Assembly: GCA_022496805.1 (NCBI GenBank)
Contig: CM040085.1
Coordinates: 28,549,811-28,613,810, forward strand
Direction of reading: 5' to 3'
From: Pohlia nutans
Lineage: Eukaryota > Streptophyta > Bryopsida > Bryales > Mniaceae
Length of the DNA stretch: 64,000 nucleotides
The translations under genes and the position numbers were made by a program. This document shows positions 24,626-36,100 of the stretch, one piece after another. Positions within the stretch are counted from its first letter, which is position 1; each line of letters opens with the position of its first letter. Below the pieces are notes generated by a model that had not been told where the DNA came from, did no database searches, and was given only the letters and a program-made list of their open reading frames with translations.

Positions 24626-25580
24626 CTTGTTTTTCAAAGACTAATTTTCAAAGATTAAAGTGCAAGAAAAAAAGGAGAAGAACAATCAGCCGGGGTCCAA
24701 GATAAGGGGCGTTCTGTCATGCGTTAGAGTAATTTCTAATTGCGTATTTTATATTTCTTTGGTTGACAACAGATTCCCTCAAACTTACTTTGACGCGTGC
24801 ATGCATTGGTGTACGTGAATGGGCCATCTGTGCAGGACTACAATCAATTGACAGTGTCACCAGCCCCGCCGTTAGTTCTGGGGATCCATAACGATTCCAA
24901 CTTCTAAGGCGCTTCCCCGAGCACCTTCATCGCGCGCAACACACACAGCGTTTTTTTACTCATCTCCAATTGATTACACAAACTTCTGCAACACCTACCA
25001 TTTCGATCTAGCATCTAGAAAGTTCCGATCTATCTTGTCGATTTATCATCACCAGTTGCCACCTAGCTCGGTAGTACTCACCAGAGTCTCTTCAATTCAG
25101 CGGCGCAGCAGCAACCGCTGGCGGTTTTTCTCTCCCCCGAGATTCTGGACGCGGATTCTTCCGACTCGTGCGCAACAGTCGACTCAACTCAGCTCGAGCA
25201 AAACCTAAGTTGACAAGTTTATACCTTGTCACTCCGGCTGGATCAATCAGTCGAACACGGTTACTTGACTGTCAACGCACACGCTGAGGAACAAGTCCAC
25301 TAGCTAGCTTTCATCTTACGAGTCATAACATCGATCGACGACGACTTGTATGTCTTGTTTGGCTTGTACGACCTCAGAGTCTTGGTTAAATAGTTGTACT
25401 CGGAATTTGGATTTAGTGGTGATTAGAGGATGAAGCTAGGATAGCGGATTGGAACGGGAAAGAGAAATTGTTTTTTGTTTATCAGTTTTGGGTCTCTCTG
25501 TGTGTGTGTGTGTGTGTGTGTGTTGGGGGATACGCCGGGTGGGGTTTGATTGAAGCGCATATGTGAGTTAAGGTTTAGAG
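24626..25580 (+). promoter_or_regulatory. 5' flank and leader of the 631-residue-protein gene
   Basis: No gene is visible here. A (TG)n run lies at 25499-25523. At 25561-25566 an ATGTGA gives a start codon followed directly by a stop, 14 bases before the main ATG at 25581; such minimal upstream frames can hold ribosomes. I could not fix a TATA box or a transcription start. Confidence 0.4.
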
Positions 25581-28339
25581 ATGCCGGACCGGGACGAGAA
25601 CAGTCCGCTGGGGGCGGCGCTGAAGGAAGCGGAGAAGGGCGCGGCGAGGTCGGGGGAGGAGGCGAATGTGGAGAAGGTCCTGGACTGCGCGCGCCAGGAA
25701 ATTTCAGCGCCCAGTTTGCGCAATCTGTGGCAGGATGCGGCCGAGTTTAGTGACGATGGACATCTCTCGCGCGACGTCTACGACCGATGCCAGTGGCGCA
25801 TGATGGAGGCCATGAACCTGCAGTCCATCGTGGACGGGCACGTCGTCGGCCACGCGCTGATGCGCGCCTCCGAGATCGGGACGCTGCACGTCGTGCGCCG
25901 CCTGCGCGAGGGCCAGATGGCGCTCAAATGCTCCGTGCTCGTGCCAAGGTTCCTCGCGTTCGCGCTACTCAAAGCCTCCGAGCTCGGCAACTACGACGTC
26001 GTGCAGGTCCGCCAATTTTCTTTTTTTGTGGCTATATTGATCGTGAACTTGCTATTTGAAAAATGGGATTGCTAAAATTGGTAAAAAAATAGAGCATATC
26101 GCCATAATCTTCCCTTATCATTAGAGGGTGACACACCTCTTTCTTCCCATTCTCAATCTTCAGAGAATGTGTACATGGCACTTTCTCCTTGAATTGTGGA
26201 GGGCCCATTCTTTGAAGATTGAGAAGTTTCATTCTCCTTCTCCAGAGGTGAAGAATGGACATGAAGATTGAGAAACTGTGAAGATTGAGAAGCCGTGGAG
26301 AAGATTAACAAGCTGTGTCCATTCTCATTCTTCACAAGGCCTCAAGGGGAGTCACAGGAGAATGGCCATGATTGGCTCCATGTTTCTCTCCCAAGGTTCT
26401 CAATCTCCAGAGAATCAATCTTCTTGGAAGAGGTGTGACAACCCTTATTGTAAATCGTCAAGAATGCTTTTTACTTTTCAAGTTTCAATTTTCAAATCGC
26501 CAATGGGACTCAAAAGAATCGCTGGTGCAGGAGTTGCTGCGCGCGACGAGTGGTGAGCAACTGGCTATGGTGGGCTACGAGATCGCCCACAAAGCGAAAG
26601 ACGACGGCTACCCGTACATGATGCTCAACCTGACGCGCGACTGGCAAGCCACCGTCCGTGGGTTCAAATCCCTCCTCCCACCCGCGAAATACTACGTGCA
26701 GAATGAGACCGTGACGCTCCAGAGCCCTCAATCCGACCAGGAATCCGTCCATGAGGCCCTGTGGTCGTGCTACCAAATGTACGGCATGTGGCGCTTGATG
26801 GTCGTCTCTGGTGCAAACGGCCATGGCGGCGTCTTCCGCGAGTTTCTCATGAAGAAGGAGGAGCTCAGCACGGTCGCAGCGAAGGAACCCAAGCGGACCC
26901 TGATGGGGTACGAGCATCCCAAAGTCTCCGAGTTCAAGAAACTCCGAGCCCGAATCGACGAGGATTTCACTCGCTTCGTCATGAAGGTGATGTCAAAGCT
27001 GAGCCGCGACCAGCTCTTGTACGACGTGTACCGATCTGCCGAGGGCAAGAACCCTGCCATGGCCAAACAGGGGAATGCACCGTGGCGGTGCGAGAGCAAG
27101 GCGCAATTCGGTCTGTGGGAGGTCGTGATGGAAGTCCCTGTGTTGCTCATGGAATCCGAAGGCTCCTACATGGGTCAGGACAAGCGGCAATTGATGCGGC
27201 ACTACCGCTACATCAAGCCCATCATCCCACAGGTCAGCGAATTTTTTTGGGCTATATATCGCCAACTTGCTGTTTGAAAATCGGGTTAAAATTTAGAGTA
27301 AATCGCCATAATCTTCCCTTATCATTGGTATGTAGAGGGCTCCAAGAACTCTATAGAAAGCTACGTGTTTGTAGTAAAAGAATTTGCAAATCGCCAAAAG
27401 ATGTTCACGTTTCAATATTCAAATCGCCAATGGGACTCCCTTGGAATGTTCTGTGATTTCTCCCTCAAATGATCAGTTTCTTTCCTAAGATTCTGAACTC
27501 GATTAGGGCAATTATGAATTTCAATTGGCTAATCTGTAACTAAAGGTTGATTCTCCCTGGACATTGCGCAGGTGATGAAGCTCAACGTGCAGTTCAAGAT
27601 CCTCATCGACATTCAACCGAATTACTGTGAATTGACTGTTGGGGTGAACCACGTGCGTGTGACGCTGGACAATCAGCGCTGGGAGGTCGAGGAGACGGGT
27701 CATTTCCCAACGCGGGTCACGTTGTCGGTGACGCCCATCGCGCCCACGCTGACCTCAGTGTCCATGACCGGGTCCTCCGCGAACACAAGCTACAAGGTGG
27801 GTGTCTCGGAGCAGGTGCGCGTCAGCGTGAATGCCGCGCTGAAGTCGGCCCCGACTGCGGGAATCTCAATCCAGGCCGGGAAATCAACCATGTCGAAGGT
27901 GGAGGGGAAGCCGTGGCAGATGGAGCAGCTGCCGGTGTACAATGAGCGCGGCGGGAGCTACACTTGGCAGCTGACGAATTTGCACGGCGCAGGGTTTGAT
28001 CGGCTGAGCCCCATGCTTGGGGAGACCAAGAAATCCATCTGGCAGTTTGGGAAACGCGTGCCTGTCAATCCATTGCTGGTGCTCCCGTTTGGGACGAATG
28101 GCGGTGTCAACTTCACCGGCACCGAGTTCGATGACACGCTTTCGTGGCGATTCTCCAACGAGCTCGAGAACACCATGGTGCAGTTCAATGTGGAGGGGCA
28201 AGTGCACACCACGTACATCACGCAGAACACGTTTTGGGAGACCCGCACCGTGCCGTTCGAGGTCAAGCTGGAACAGAAGCTGGAGCCCACGGGGGATCCT
28301 GCCGGAGGTGACAAGAAGAAGAAGAAAAAGAAGAAATGA
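25581..28339 (+). CDS. Unrecognised 631-residue protein, three exons
   Basis: Exons are 25581-26006, 26531-27232 and 27572-28339, both introns phase 0. The exons are G+C-rich and the introns A+T-rich. The first third looks helical (repeated A/L/R/E segments such as VGHALMRASEIGTLHVV). The middle holds W- and Y-rich stretches (QMYGMWRLMVVSG). The last 255 residues look all-beta, with alternating T/V/S and an open WQLTNLHGAGFDRLSPM segment, ending in GGDKKKKKKKK. I see no signal peptide, membrane span or catalytic motif, and I do not recognise the family. Both introns start exactly where a hAT-like MITE starts. The last codons and stop are part of a 92-bp tandem repeat. Confidence 0.8.
26009..26524 (+). 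mobile_element. hAT-like MITE family H, copy 1, making up intron 1
   Basis: The start CCGCCAATTTTC matches the family start CAGCGAATTTTT, and the end in reverse complement is CAGCGATTCTTTTG. It is flanked by GTGCAGGT (26001-26008) and GTGCAGGA (26525-26532), 8 bp with one mismatch. The intron runs 26007-26530, so donor GT and acceptor AG both lie in the target duplications, and splicing restores one uninterrupted GTGCAGGA. A second element is nested at about 26128-26443. Confidence 0.75.
26128..26443. mobile_element. MITE nested inside family H copy 1
   Basis: GTGACACACCTCTTTCTTCC at the left and AAGAGGTGTGACAAC at the right are inverted. The stretch is absent from the other two family H copies, which run straight from CTTATCATT towards GTAAATCGCC or an equivalent. 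Internal GAAGATTGAGAA and TTCTCAATCTTC segments add to the foldback character. Confidence 0.6.
27235..27560 (+). mobile_element. hAT-like MITE family H, copy 2, in intron 2 of the same gene
   Basis: CAGCGAATTTTTTTGGGC begins two bases after the donor (intron starts 27233). The body (CGCCATAATCTTCCCTTATCATT, CAAATCGCCAATGGGACTC in parts) matches copies 1 and 3. The right end is not clear; homology is sure to about 27440. The 8 bases before the element are CCACAGGT, and the exon junction at the acceptor reads GCGCAGGT. Confidence 0.65.
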
Positions 28340-28531
28340 AACCCTAAATCGCACTTGCATCTTCTTCTTCTCCTTCTTGATCGATCGATCCTGCCAGAGG
28401 TGACAAGAAGAAGAAGCAAAAGAAGAAATGAAACCCTAAATCGCACTTGCTTCTTCTTCTTCGTCTCCTTGATCAATCGATCCCGCCGGAGGTGACAAGA
28501 AGAAGAAATGAAACCCTAGCTCGCACTTGCC
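28298..28531 (+). repeat. 92-bp tandem repeat spanning the stop codon
   Basis: Three units start at 28298, 28390 and 28482 (period 92). Each holds a (C)GCC(G/A)GAGGTGACAAGAAG block, an AAG-rich stretch, ATGAAACCCTA and CGCACTTGC. In the first unit these bases encode the Lys-rich tail and the stop; in the other two they lie in the 3' UTR. The period is not a multiple of three, so readthrough would not simply repeat the tail. Confidence 0.85.
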
Positions 28532-29453
28532 ACGAGTTCTTCGTCTCCTCGAGCAACTCGGTCACGCTTGCCAGAATCTCAATTCATTCTCTTTCTCCTT
28601 TTGTGTTCATGGCGATCGAAATGAACTGAGTGGTGCAGCCACAATCAGCGAATGGAAATCCGCGAGTTGCGTCCATGATCTACAGAGCAAAACGAGAGAT
28701 ATTGTGTAGACCATGAATGAGCTTGGTGTCTCAGCAATGAGAATGTAAGTTAGGGTTTCCGAAATTGTTTGCTCTGCACGAATGTTTTCCTCACTCTTGG
28801 ACTGGACCAATTGGAGGTTGTAGGGATTTTTTAAGGGTTGATGGTGTTCATTTCATGGTGAAGAGAATTAGGTTGTGTAACGCAGTCGGTCGTCATATAA
28901 AAAGTATTCATATAAAGATTCGGAAGCCCGAGTCTTCAGGAGATTATATTTTCAAAAAATCCTGTTTTGTATGGTGAAGAGAATCTTCAATAATGTTTGC
29001 AGAATTTGGCATTTGTTGAAAAGCAATTTTTCAAAATAAATAAATAATTCAGCATGAGATGTTGACCTTGACAGTCACGTACGATATTTGATCCATATAT
29101 CATTTAATAAGTTTTTTTGCAATTGCATGTGGATTTTTTGGCCATGTCCAGAATATTCAGTAGCCTTCATGCCCACTACCGTTCCTTCATGCACTCTGCT
29201 CATCACCTTGAGCCTCCACCTGTCCACTTAGCTACTGATGAAGTATTGTTGGGTGTGGAATATTCCACACCATCTACTGTAGAACCCAAGACAAGAACAG
29301 TGCATGCTACTGAATGTTATGTCCTTTGGATAGAGACCACTTCTTCTAAACCCACTTCCTATTCAACACCCTTTTCACACTGTCCATTTTAAGATGGTTT
29401 TCACACAACGCTGACAAAGCCAAGAAAAAATCAAATTTGCAAGCAATGTACTA
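28532..29453. other. Intergenic region, nothing clear
   Basis: This holds the 3' flank of the preceding gene. The only notable site is a perfect 20-base palindrome at 29252-29271 (GGTGTGGAAT and its complement), which contains an inverted GGAA/TTCC pair resembling a heat-shock-element core; that likeness may be chance. Confidence 0.4.
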
Positions 29454-29796
29454 GAGTTATCCTTAAAGTCACCTTGTGTTTGAATAAGATTTAATGTACT
29501 CTTATTTGTTCACCCCAAATAGTCAAAAAGTATGGAAAAGCTTGGTGGTCTATCATTGTTAGGTGTGTAAGAGCTTGGTGGTCTCTAAACTCAAGGGAAA
29601 CTAGTTTAGCCGTCAAGAAAGACGGCTAAACTAGTTTTCCATGAGTTTGAAGACCACCAAGCTCTTACACACCTAATAATGAGAGACCACTAAGCTCTTC
29701 CCTACCTTTTAACTATTTGGGGTGAACAAATAAGAGTACATTAAAGCAAAATTCACGGCATCTTATTCAAACACAAGGTGACTTTAAGGATAACTC
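29454..29796. mobile_element. Foldback MITE, 343 bp, nearly full palindrome
   Basis: The left arm starts GAGTTATCCTTAAAGTCACC and the right arm ends with its complement GGTGACTTTAAGGATAACTC. Complementarity runs almost to the centre near 29615, around TAGCCGTC/GACGGCTA. TA lies on each side, so a Tc1/mariner-type MITE is likely. Transcription would give a long hairpin. It ends about 380 bp upstream of the LESV-like start codon. Confidence 0.8.
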
Positions 29797-30178
29797 TACT
29801 ATCCTGATATAATAGAGAGTGGAATGTGAGTACAGATTCCCCAAATTGATACTCACAAACCGTCACCGTCCATTCCAACCGCAAGTACAACCAGGTCCAA
29901 AATCTACGACATTCCTAGATATCTCTGGCGCTTCGCTCGAGGGCCGCTACAGCCAAGTGGAGCAAGCACAGCGACCCTGTTGCCAGGCTTTGCTCTCCGC
30001 CCTCCACAGATCGTTCCATTTCTCTCGCCTCGATGCTCCTCTCACGCATTCACCACATCATTCCGGTACTGGGTTCAAAATCCCGTGGAGTTTCGTCTCG
30101 AGTTTAGGAAGCTACGAGCGATCAAAACCAGCTATGGCGGGAGCAAATTGAAATGATACAATGCTCATTTAGTGGACG

Positions 30179-33100
30179 ATGGCGAATGTGTGGTGCGTGC
30201 AGAACGGGTTGCAAGCAGGGGGGTTGCAAGGAGGGGCGCTAGTGCGTTTTAGGTTTGGGAAGAAAGTGGGATTAGGGCTGAGAAGCCCTGGAGCGGGGTT
30301 TGTGAGTGCGGGGAAGAGAGAATGGCCGAAACTGCTGCGGCTTCGGATTGTTGCAGCGCGCCCGACAGATGTGGAGGCTGGGAATGTGGAGTGGCTGGAT
30401 TTGTCGGGCGAGGGCGACGAGAATATTGCTCCTCAGGGCAATTCCGTCCTCGACTTGCCTGCGCAGAGCCAAGGCGATCAGCGGCGCCGTGAGCAACAGT
30501 TTGCCAATATTCTTCAGGTGTGTATATTTACTTTGCCACACCGATCCTTTACCCCTCTTTTCTTTTTCACAGAAACAATTGATCAACATTACATTGCATT
30601 TAAATATGCTTGTGGCGTGCAATTTGATTTTTCTGTTTTCTTTCTTGAGTGAATTCTCGTTGATCATCGATGCTTCACCGATCCTTTACCTCTCTTTTCT
30701 TTTTCACAGAAAACAATCGATCAAGTATTAAAATATGCTTGTGGAATGCAATTCGATTTTGCAGGGATTTCGCACTCTCATGAATTTGATTTTTTATGGT
30801 TCTTTGAGTTAAGCGTGCTGATTTGTATACATACATCTCAAATCTGGAAGTCCATTATTAAAACAATAGGTTCGAAATTAGTGTTGGTTGGGGATTGTTG
30901 AAATAACTCCTAACGATAGTATATAAGGAAGCTTGTTAAATAAACGAGAGGGTTTGTGACAAAATAAATGGTTTAATTTATAGTTTTATATGCAACTATG
31001 TGTTTTTCCGAAGAAATTTTCCTAAAGGCTTTGCAATTGTTTTGTAATATTGAATATTCATTACTCCATCAGATTGACAAGATCTTAGTGGTAAGGTAAT
31101 AGGTGTTTGATCGATTGAGTTGATGTTAGGTTAATGTTAGCTTGTGAATTGAGAGATAGAGAGCAGCATTTTCATCTTGCGGGTAAACTACACTAGCCAG
31201 CAATTAAGATACGTGATCTTTTAATCCATCTTAGGTTGATGCTATGAACTTATGTAAACTCATGTACACTCAGTCATTGAAAACCTTCAGAAGAGTATCT
31301 TTAGAAGACCTCTAAAAGACAGTGAAGGACACAAGGCCAAAGAACAAGGATAGATGGTAGAAATACCATTTTATACCCATGGAATCGATTAAAGTTAATA
31401 GAAATGATTCGCAGAGATACTCATGGAAACGTTAAAGTTCTCATTTTAAGTATGTCTTTTGAAATGAAGGCCGATGAAAACGTAGTTGAAAATAAAGTGC
31501 ACTAGCTTTCCACTGCACTTTGTGGTTCTTGATTTCATGCGTTTTACTCTATTGCTGGGTATTTTACTGTACAATACAGATGTGAAGATGACGTATTGTA
31601 GATTTGAACATGTTAGAGCATCTCCACCATAGCTCTCTGGCTCTGGAAAAATGGATGTGCATGGGTCGGTCAACAATTTATTTGGAAGGGGACACTGAAT
31701 ACAACAACCCAGTCCAGGGCCCTCAAAACGACTCAAGCTAGTTAGTATCTTCTCTTCTTAATTGCAAGTCATGATTGCACAATCCATGCGTCGTGACTTG
31801 TGAGTGGCTTACTTACTATTTTAAGAGTCAAATTGACTGATGTTGGTGGGGAACTACATGGTATGCCCTGTAATTTTTGGATTACTTTCAGAGTGCAATT
31901 CAGAGTTTCTGGTGGAGATGCCCTGAAGAAGGTTATTATGATTGTGCAGGTGCCGAAGGAGGAGAGAGACAGAGTGCAGAAATTACATGTCCTAACTCGA
32001 GCAGCAGCCGCTCTAGCTGCTGTAGACGCATTGTTGGCCAGTAATCCAGCCAGAAAACAACCACCACCTTCAAAACCTCAAGAACTAGCCCCAGGCAAAA
32101 ACTCTCAATGGGTGACCACATCCACTGTCGAAGTGAAAGTCCCTGCGCTCCAACAAAGACCTCTCTCTTCAGGTACAACTTCAAACTCACAGCAGAACTT
32201 CACAAATTCAAATATATCTATTTGTTTACAAATCATTGAAAAACTGTTATTTCCAGATGTTGGACAATTTTTTCCTTACAGTTTAGGGTCAACGCAGAGA
32301 ATCCTTTGGAAGCTTATATAAAAACTGAATATTCATTCTTCTGCATAAGGATTGGTCACATGTACTTTTCTGTGAGGTCAGTATTATACGTGGGGTGATC
32401 TATTTAGCTCGTAAAGGACCAAGGATTCATGGTTTTAAAGTGACAAGATTTAATCGATCATATTATGGAAAATATAATTCAGATGATACCAAATTTTATA
32501 TCACCAGAATCAGTGACGAACATTGCATGTGTTAGTAAAAAAGAAAGGAAGTCCATATAGGACTTACTCAAAACTATATGAGGCCCAATTTGGGCTTTTC
32601 AGTCTTTTAGGGGTTAAGTGCGAAGGTAACACAATCCAGCCATTTTGATGTTTGCACATTTTGAAGAGGGACTGCATGATACGTGGGTGATCTATTTAAC
32701 TCCTAAAGGACCAAGGATTCATGGTTTTAAAATGACAAAATTCAATCGATCATATTATGAAAAATATAATTCAAATGAGACCAAATTTTATATCACCAGA
32801 ATCAGTGAAGAACATTGCATGTGTTAGTAAAAATATAATGAAGTCCACATAGGACCCTACTCAAAACTACTAAAACAATATGGTTGCACATTTTGAAGAG
32901 GAACTGCATGGAGATGGATCTACACTCGGAGCAGCAGCGACTCCAGGTCCAGATTTTTGGACATGGGTGCCACCGCCGGACGACAGAAGTCTATCGGATG
33001 TGCTGACTCCCAAAATGCAAAACAATGCGGAATTACCGAAGCAGATGCCGAAGTTTATGGAGAAAGAGGATCTGCCTTTGGAAAGGGAGGTGAAGGAGCT

Positions 33101-36100
33101 GCCACTGGTGTTCCAGAGCAGGTCTGTGCCATCGCTGCCTCCTCTTCAGTCGCTCCTGGAGGTGGAGAAGGAGCCTCATTCCGAGGTTCAGTCCGAGGTT
33201 CAGAATGTGCCTTCTCTGCAGGCTCCAGAGTCAGCCCCCGAGTCAGTGACCGAAGCCGTTTCGGCCATGAAGCAAGGGATGCAGACTGCAGGCCAGGACA
33301 CGAGTGGCGTGCATGCGGACGGCTCGCGGTGGTGGAGGGAACAAGGCGTGGAGAATCATGCCAACGGCGTCGTCTGCACTTGGACTGTGATCCGAGGTGT
33401 TAGTGCCGATGGCAGTGTGGAGTGGGAGGAGAAATTTTGGGAAGCTGCTGATGCTTACGATTTCAAGGAGCTCGGAGCAGAGAAATCAGGCCGTGATGCA
33501 GATGGAGGTGTCTGGCGCGAGTTCTGGCAAGAATCTATGTGGCAGGTAAGACGATACTGTTTGCATCACTTTAACCCCTAAAGGACCAAGAAGTCCACAT
33601 TTGGCCTCATGTGTTCTTAGCAGTTTTGAGTAGATCTTTTGTGGACAAATTTCTATATTTCTTGAACAACAGATACAATGTTCTTCACTGATTCCAGTGA
33701 TATAAAATTTGGTTTCATCTGAAATCTACTTTTTACAATGTGATCAATTGAATTTGTCATCTTAAAACCATGAATCCTTGGTCCTTTAGGGGTTAACCAA
33801 GGATTCAAGGTTTTAAAATGATGAATTCGATCAATCATATTGTGAATTATATATTTCAGATGGGACCAAAATTGATTTCATCGGAATCAGTGAAGAGCAT
33901 TGCATGGGTTGATCAAAATTAAATAGATTTGAACAAAAGGAACTCCACATAAGATCTACTAAAAAATGCTAACAAAAAATGAGGCTAATTCGGGCTTCTT
34001 GGTCCTTTAGGGGATAATAGACAAGAGGACAGGCAATTTGCAGTAAAGGTTGATGTTACCGGAGCACAAGTGTGTGATGTGAGTATCTGATAATATGTGA
34101 GGAGAGTGTGCTACCTGCTCCTTGTCATTAAGGGAGACGATTCTCTTTCCATCACTTCAACCAAGGATTCATGGTTTTAAAATGATGAATTTTGATTAAT
34201 CATATTGTGAAATATATTTCAGATGGGACCAAATTTATATCAGTGAAGAACATTGTTGAAAACTAAATAAATTCAAACAAAAGAAACTTCACACAGGACC
34301 TACTAAAAAATGCTAAAAAACCATGAGGTCCAGTTTGGGCTTCTTGGTCCTTTAGAGGTTAAGCGTTTTAACATATGTAGGAGTGATATTTGGGAGATCT
34401 AAAATTGATATTTTTATCAAATTTATATCCCTATGTATGACTTTCTTATGCACTTTCAAAGTGGGAGGTTGTGATAGTAAAAAACTCCATTTCCATTCAA
34501 AGATTAGTGGTCTCAGACATTATTACACCACTTACTAAGGATATGAATAAATGAGTTGGTAACAGGGGTTAGTAAAAGAGTCAGGATCAGTTTTAATATC
34601 CTCTACCTTGCATTGTTTCGAATGATTTACACCCTAGATTGGACGATACTCCAATGTGATACGGTGACATTATTCTCACTTGTATGGGTGACTGGAACAG
34701 GATGCAACGACTGGGCTCATGCATATGCAGAGAAGTGCAGACAAGTGGGCCAAGAACGGACAAGGAGGGCAATGGCATGAAAAGTGGATGGAGCATTACG
34801 ATGCCTCAGGCCGTGCAGAGAAGTGGGCCGACAAATGGAGCCAAATTGACCCCAACACACCTCTGGAGCCTGGCCATGCTCATGTCTGGCACGAAAGGTA
34901 AATAAATAATAAAACCAACAAGTACCAGCCACTCTTCTTCCTCTCTAAAGGCACCAAGAGGCCCAGATTGGACCCTTATGTTGACGCTCAATTTCCATTT
35001 ATTTTTTGACCAACACATAAACCTCTTAATGCTTGAACAAAAACCGAAAGCACCTTTCAAACCTCAATGTCTCAAACTAGAAAGTACAACTACACTATCC
35101 AATATTGTAGAGAAAAATTAGTTCTTTCTATTGGTATACTAAATGTTTGTTTCTAAATGATTCACTTGAAGCTCTATAGATATGGAAATGAACAAGTAGA
35201 GAAAATCTTGTTCTTTCCATTGATATACTAAATGTTCCTATGCAGAAGTTTATCAGCAACAAAAATAGAAAGCACATTTTAAATCCCCAATGTCTAAAAA
35301 TAGAAAATTCTAATTACAACTACACTATCCAATATTGTAGAGAAAAAGTAGTTCTGTCCCTTGGTACTCTAAATGTTCCTACTTAGAAGTTTCTAAATGA
35401 TTCACTTGAAGCTCTATAGATATGGAAATGAACAAGTAGAGAAATCTTGTTCTTTCCATTGATACACTATATGTTCCTAGGTAGAAGTTTATTAATGATT
35501 CATTTCAAGTCCTACAGATAGAGAAATGATTTTTTATTTTATTTTTCCATTGAGTGCTTTTCACTGTAAACTTTTTGAGTGCAACTATACTATCCAATAT
35601 TGTAGAGAAAAATTAGTTCTTTCCATTGGTATACTAAATGTTCCTACTAAATGTTCCTACCTAAATGATTCATTTGAAGTTGTGTAGATATGGAAATGGA
35701 TTAGTAGAAAAAATCTTGTTCTTTCCATTGATATACTAAATGTTCCTACGTAAGATTATATTAGCGATTCTTTCAAAGTTCTACAGATATAGAAATGAGC
35801 ACTGTTTACTTCTTCACTGATTCTGAGTTATTGATTTTTCACAATGTCATTTCAATTAAAACCACGAATCTCTGGTGAACATCCTGCAGTGTATATTGCA
35901 ACGTAACAGATGCATGTGCTGTACAGATGGAGGGAGGAATACGATCAAGAAAATCTTGTTCTTTCCATTGATACACTAAATGTTCCTACGTAGAAGTTTA
36001 TTAACGATTCATTTGAAGTCCTACAGATATGGAAATGAACAATTTTGGTTAAACAGTGTTGGTTCTTCACTGATTCTGGCGATATAAAATTTCAGTTAAT

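Noticed and set aside
26510..27265. Long minus-strand frames opposite exon 2 of the 631-residue gene
   Set aside because: These are shadows of a G+C-rich coding exon on the plus strand, with no splice logic or domain of their own.
27884..28476. Minus-strand frames rich in Leu/Phe over the gene's 3' end
   Set aside because: They arise from the complement of AAG repeats (Lys codons) and the tandem repeat.
35080..36070. CRISPR-like array
   Set aside because: Units are long (230-265 bp), diverged and lie in a plant intron; there are no short constant repeats with unique spacers.
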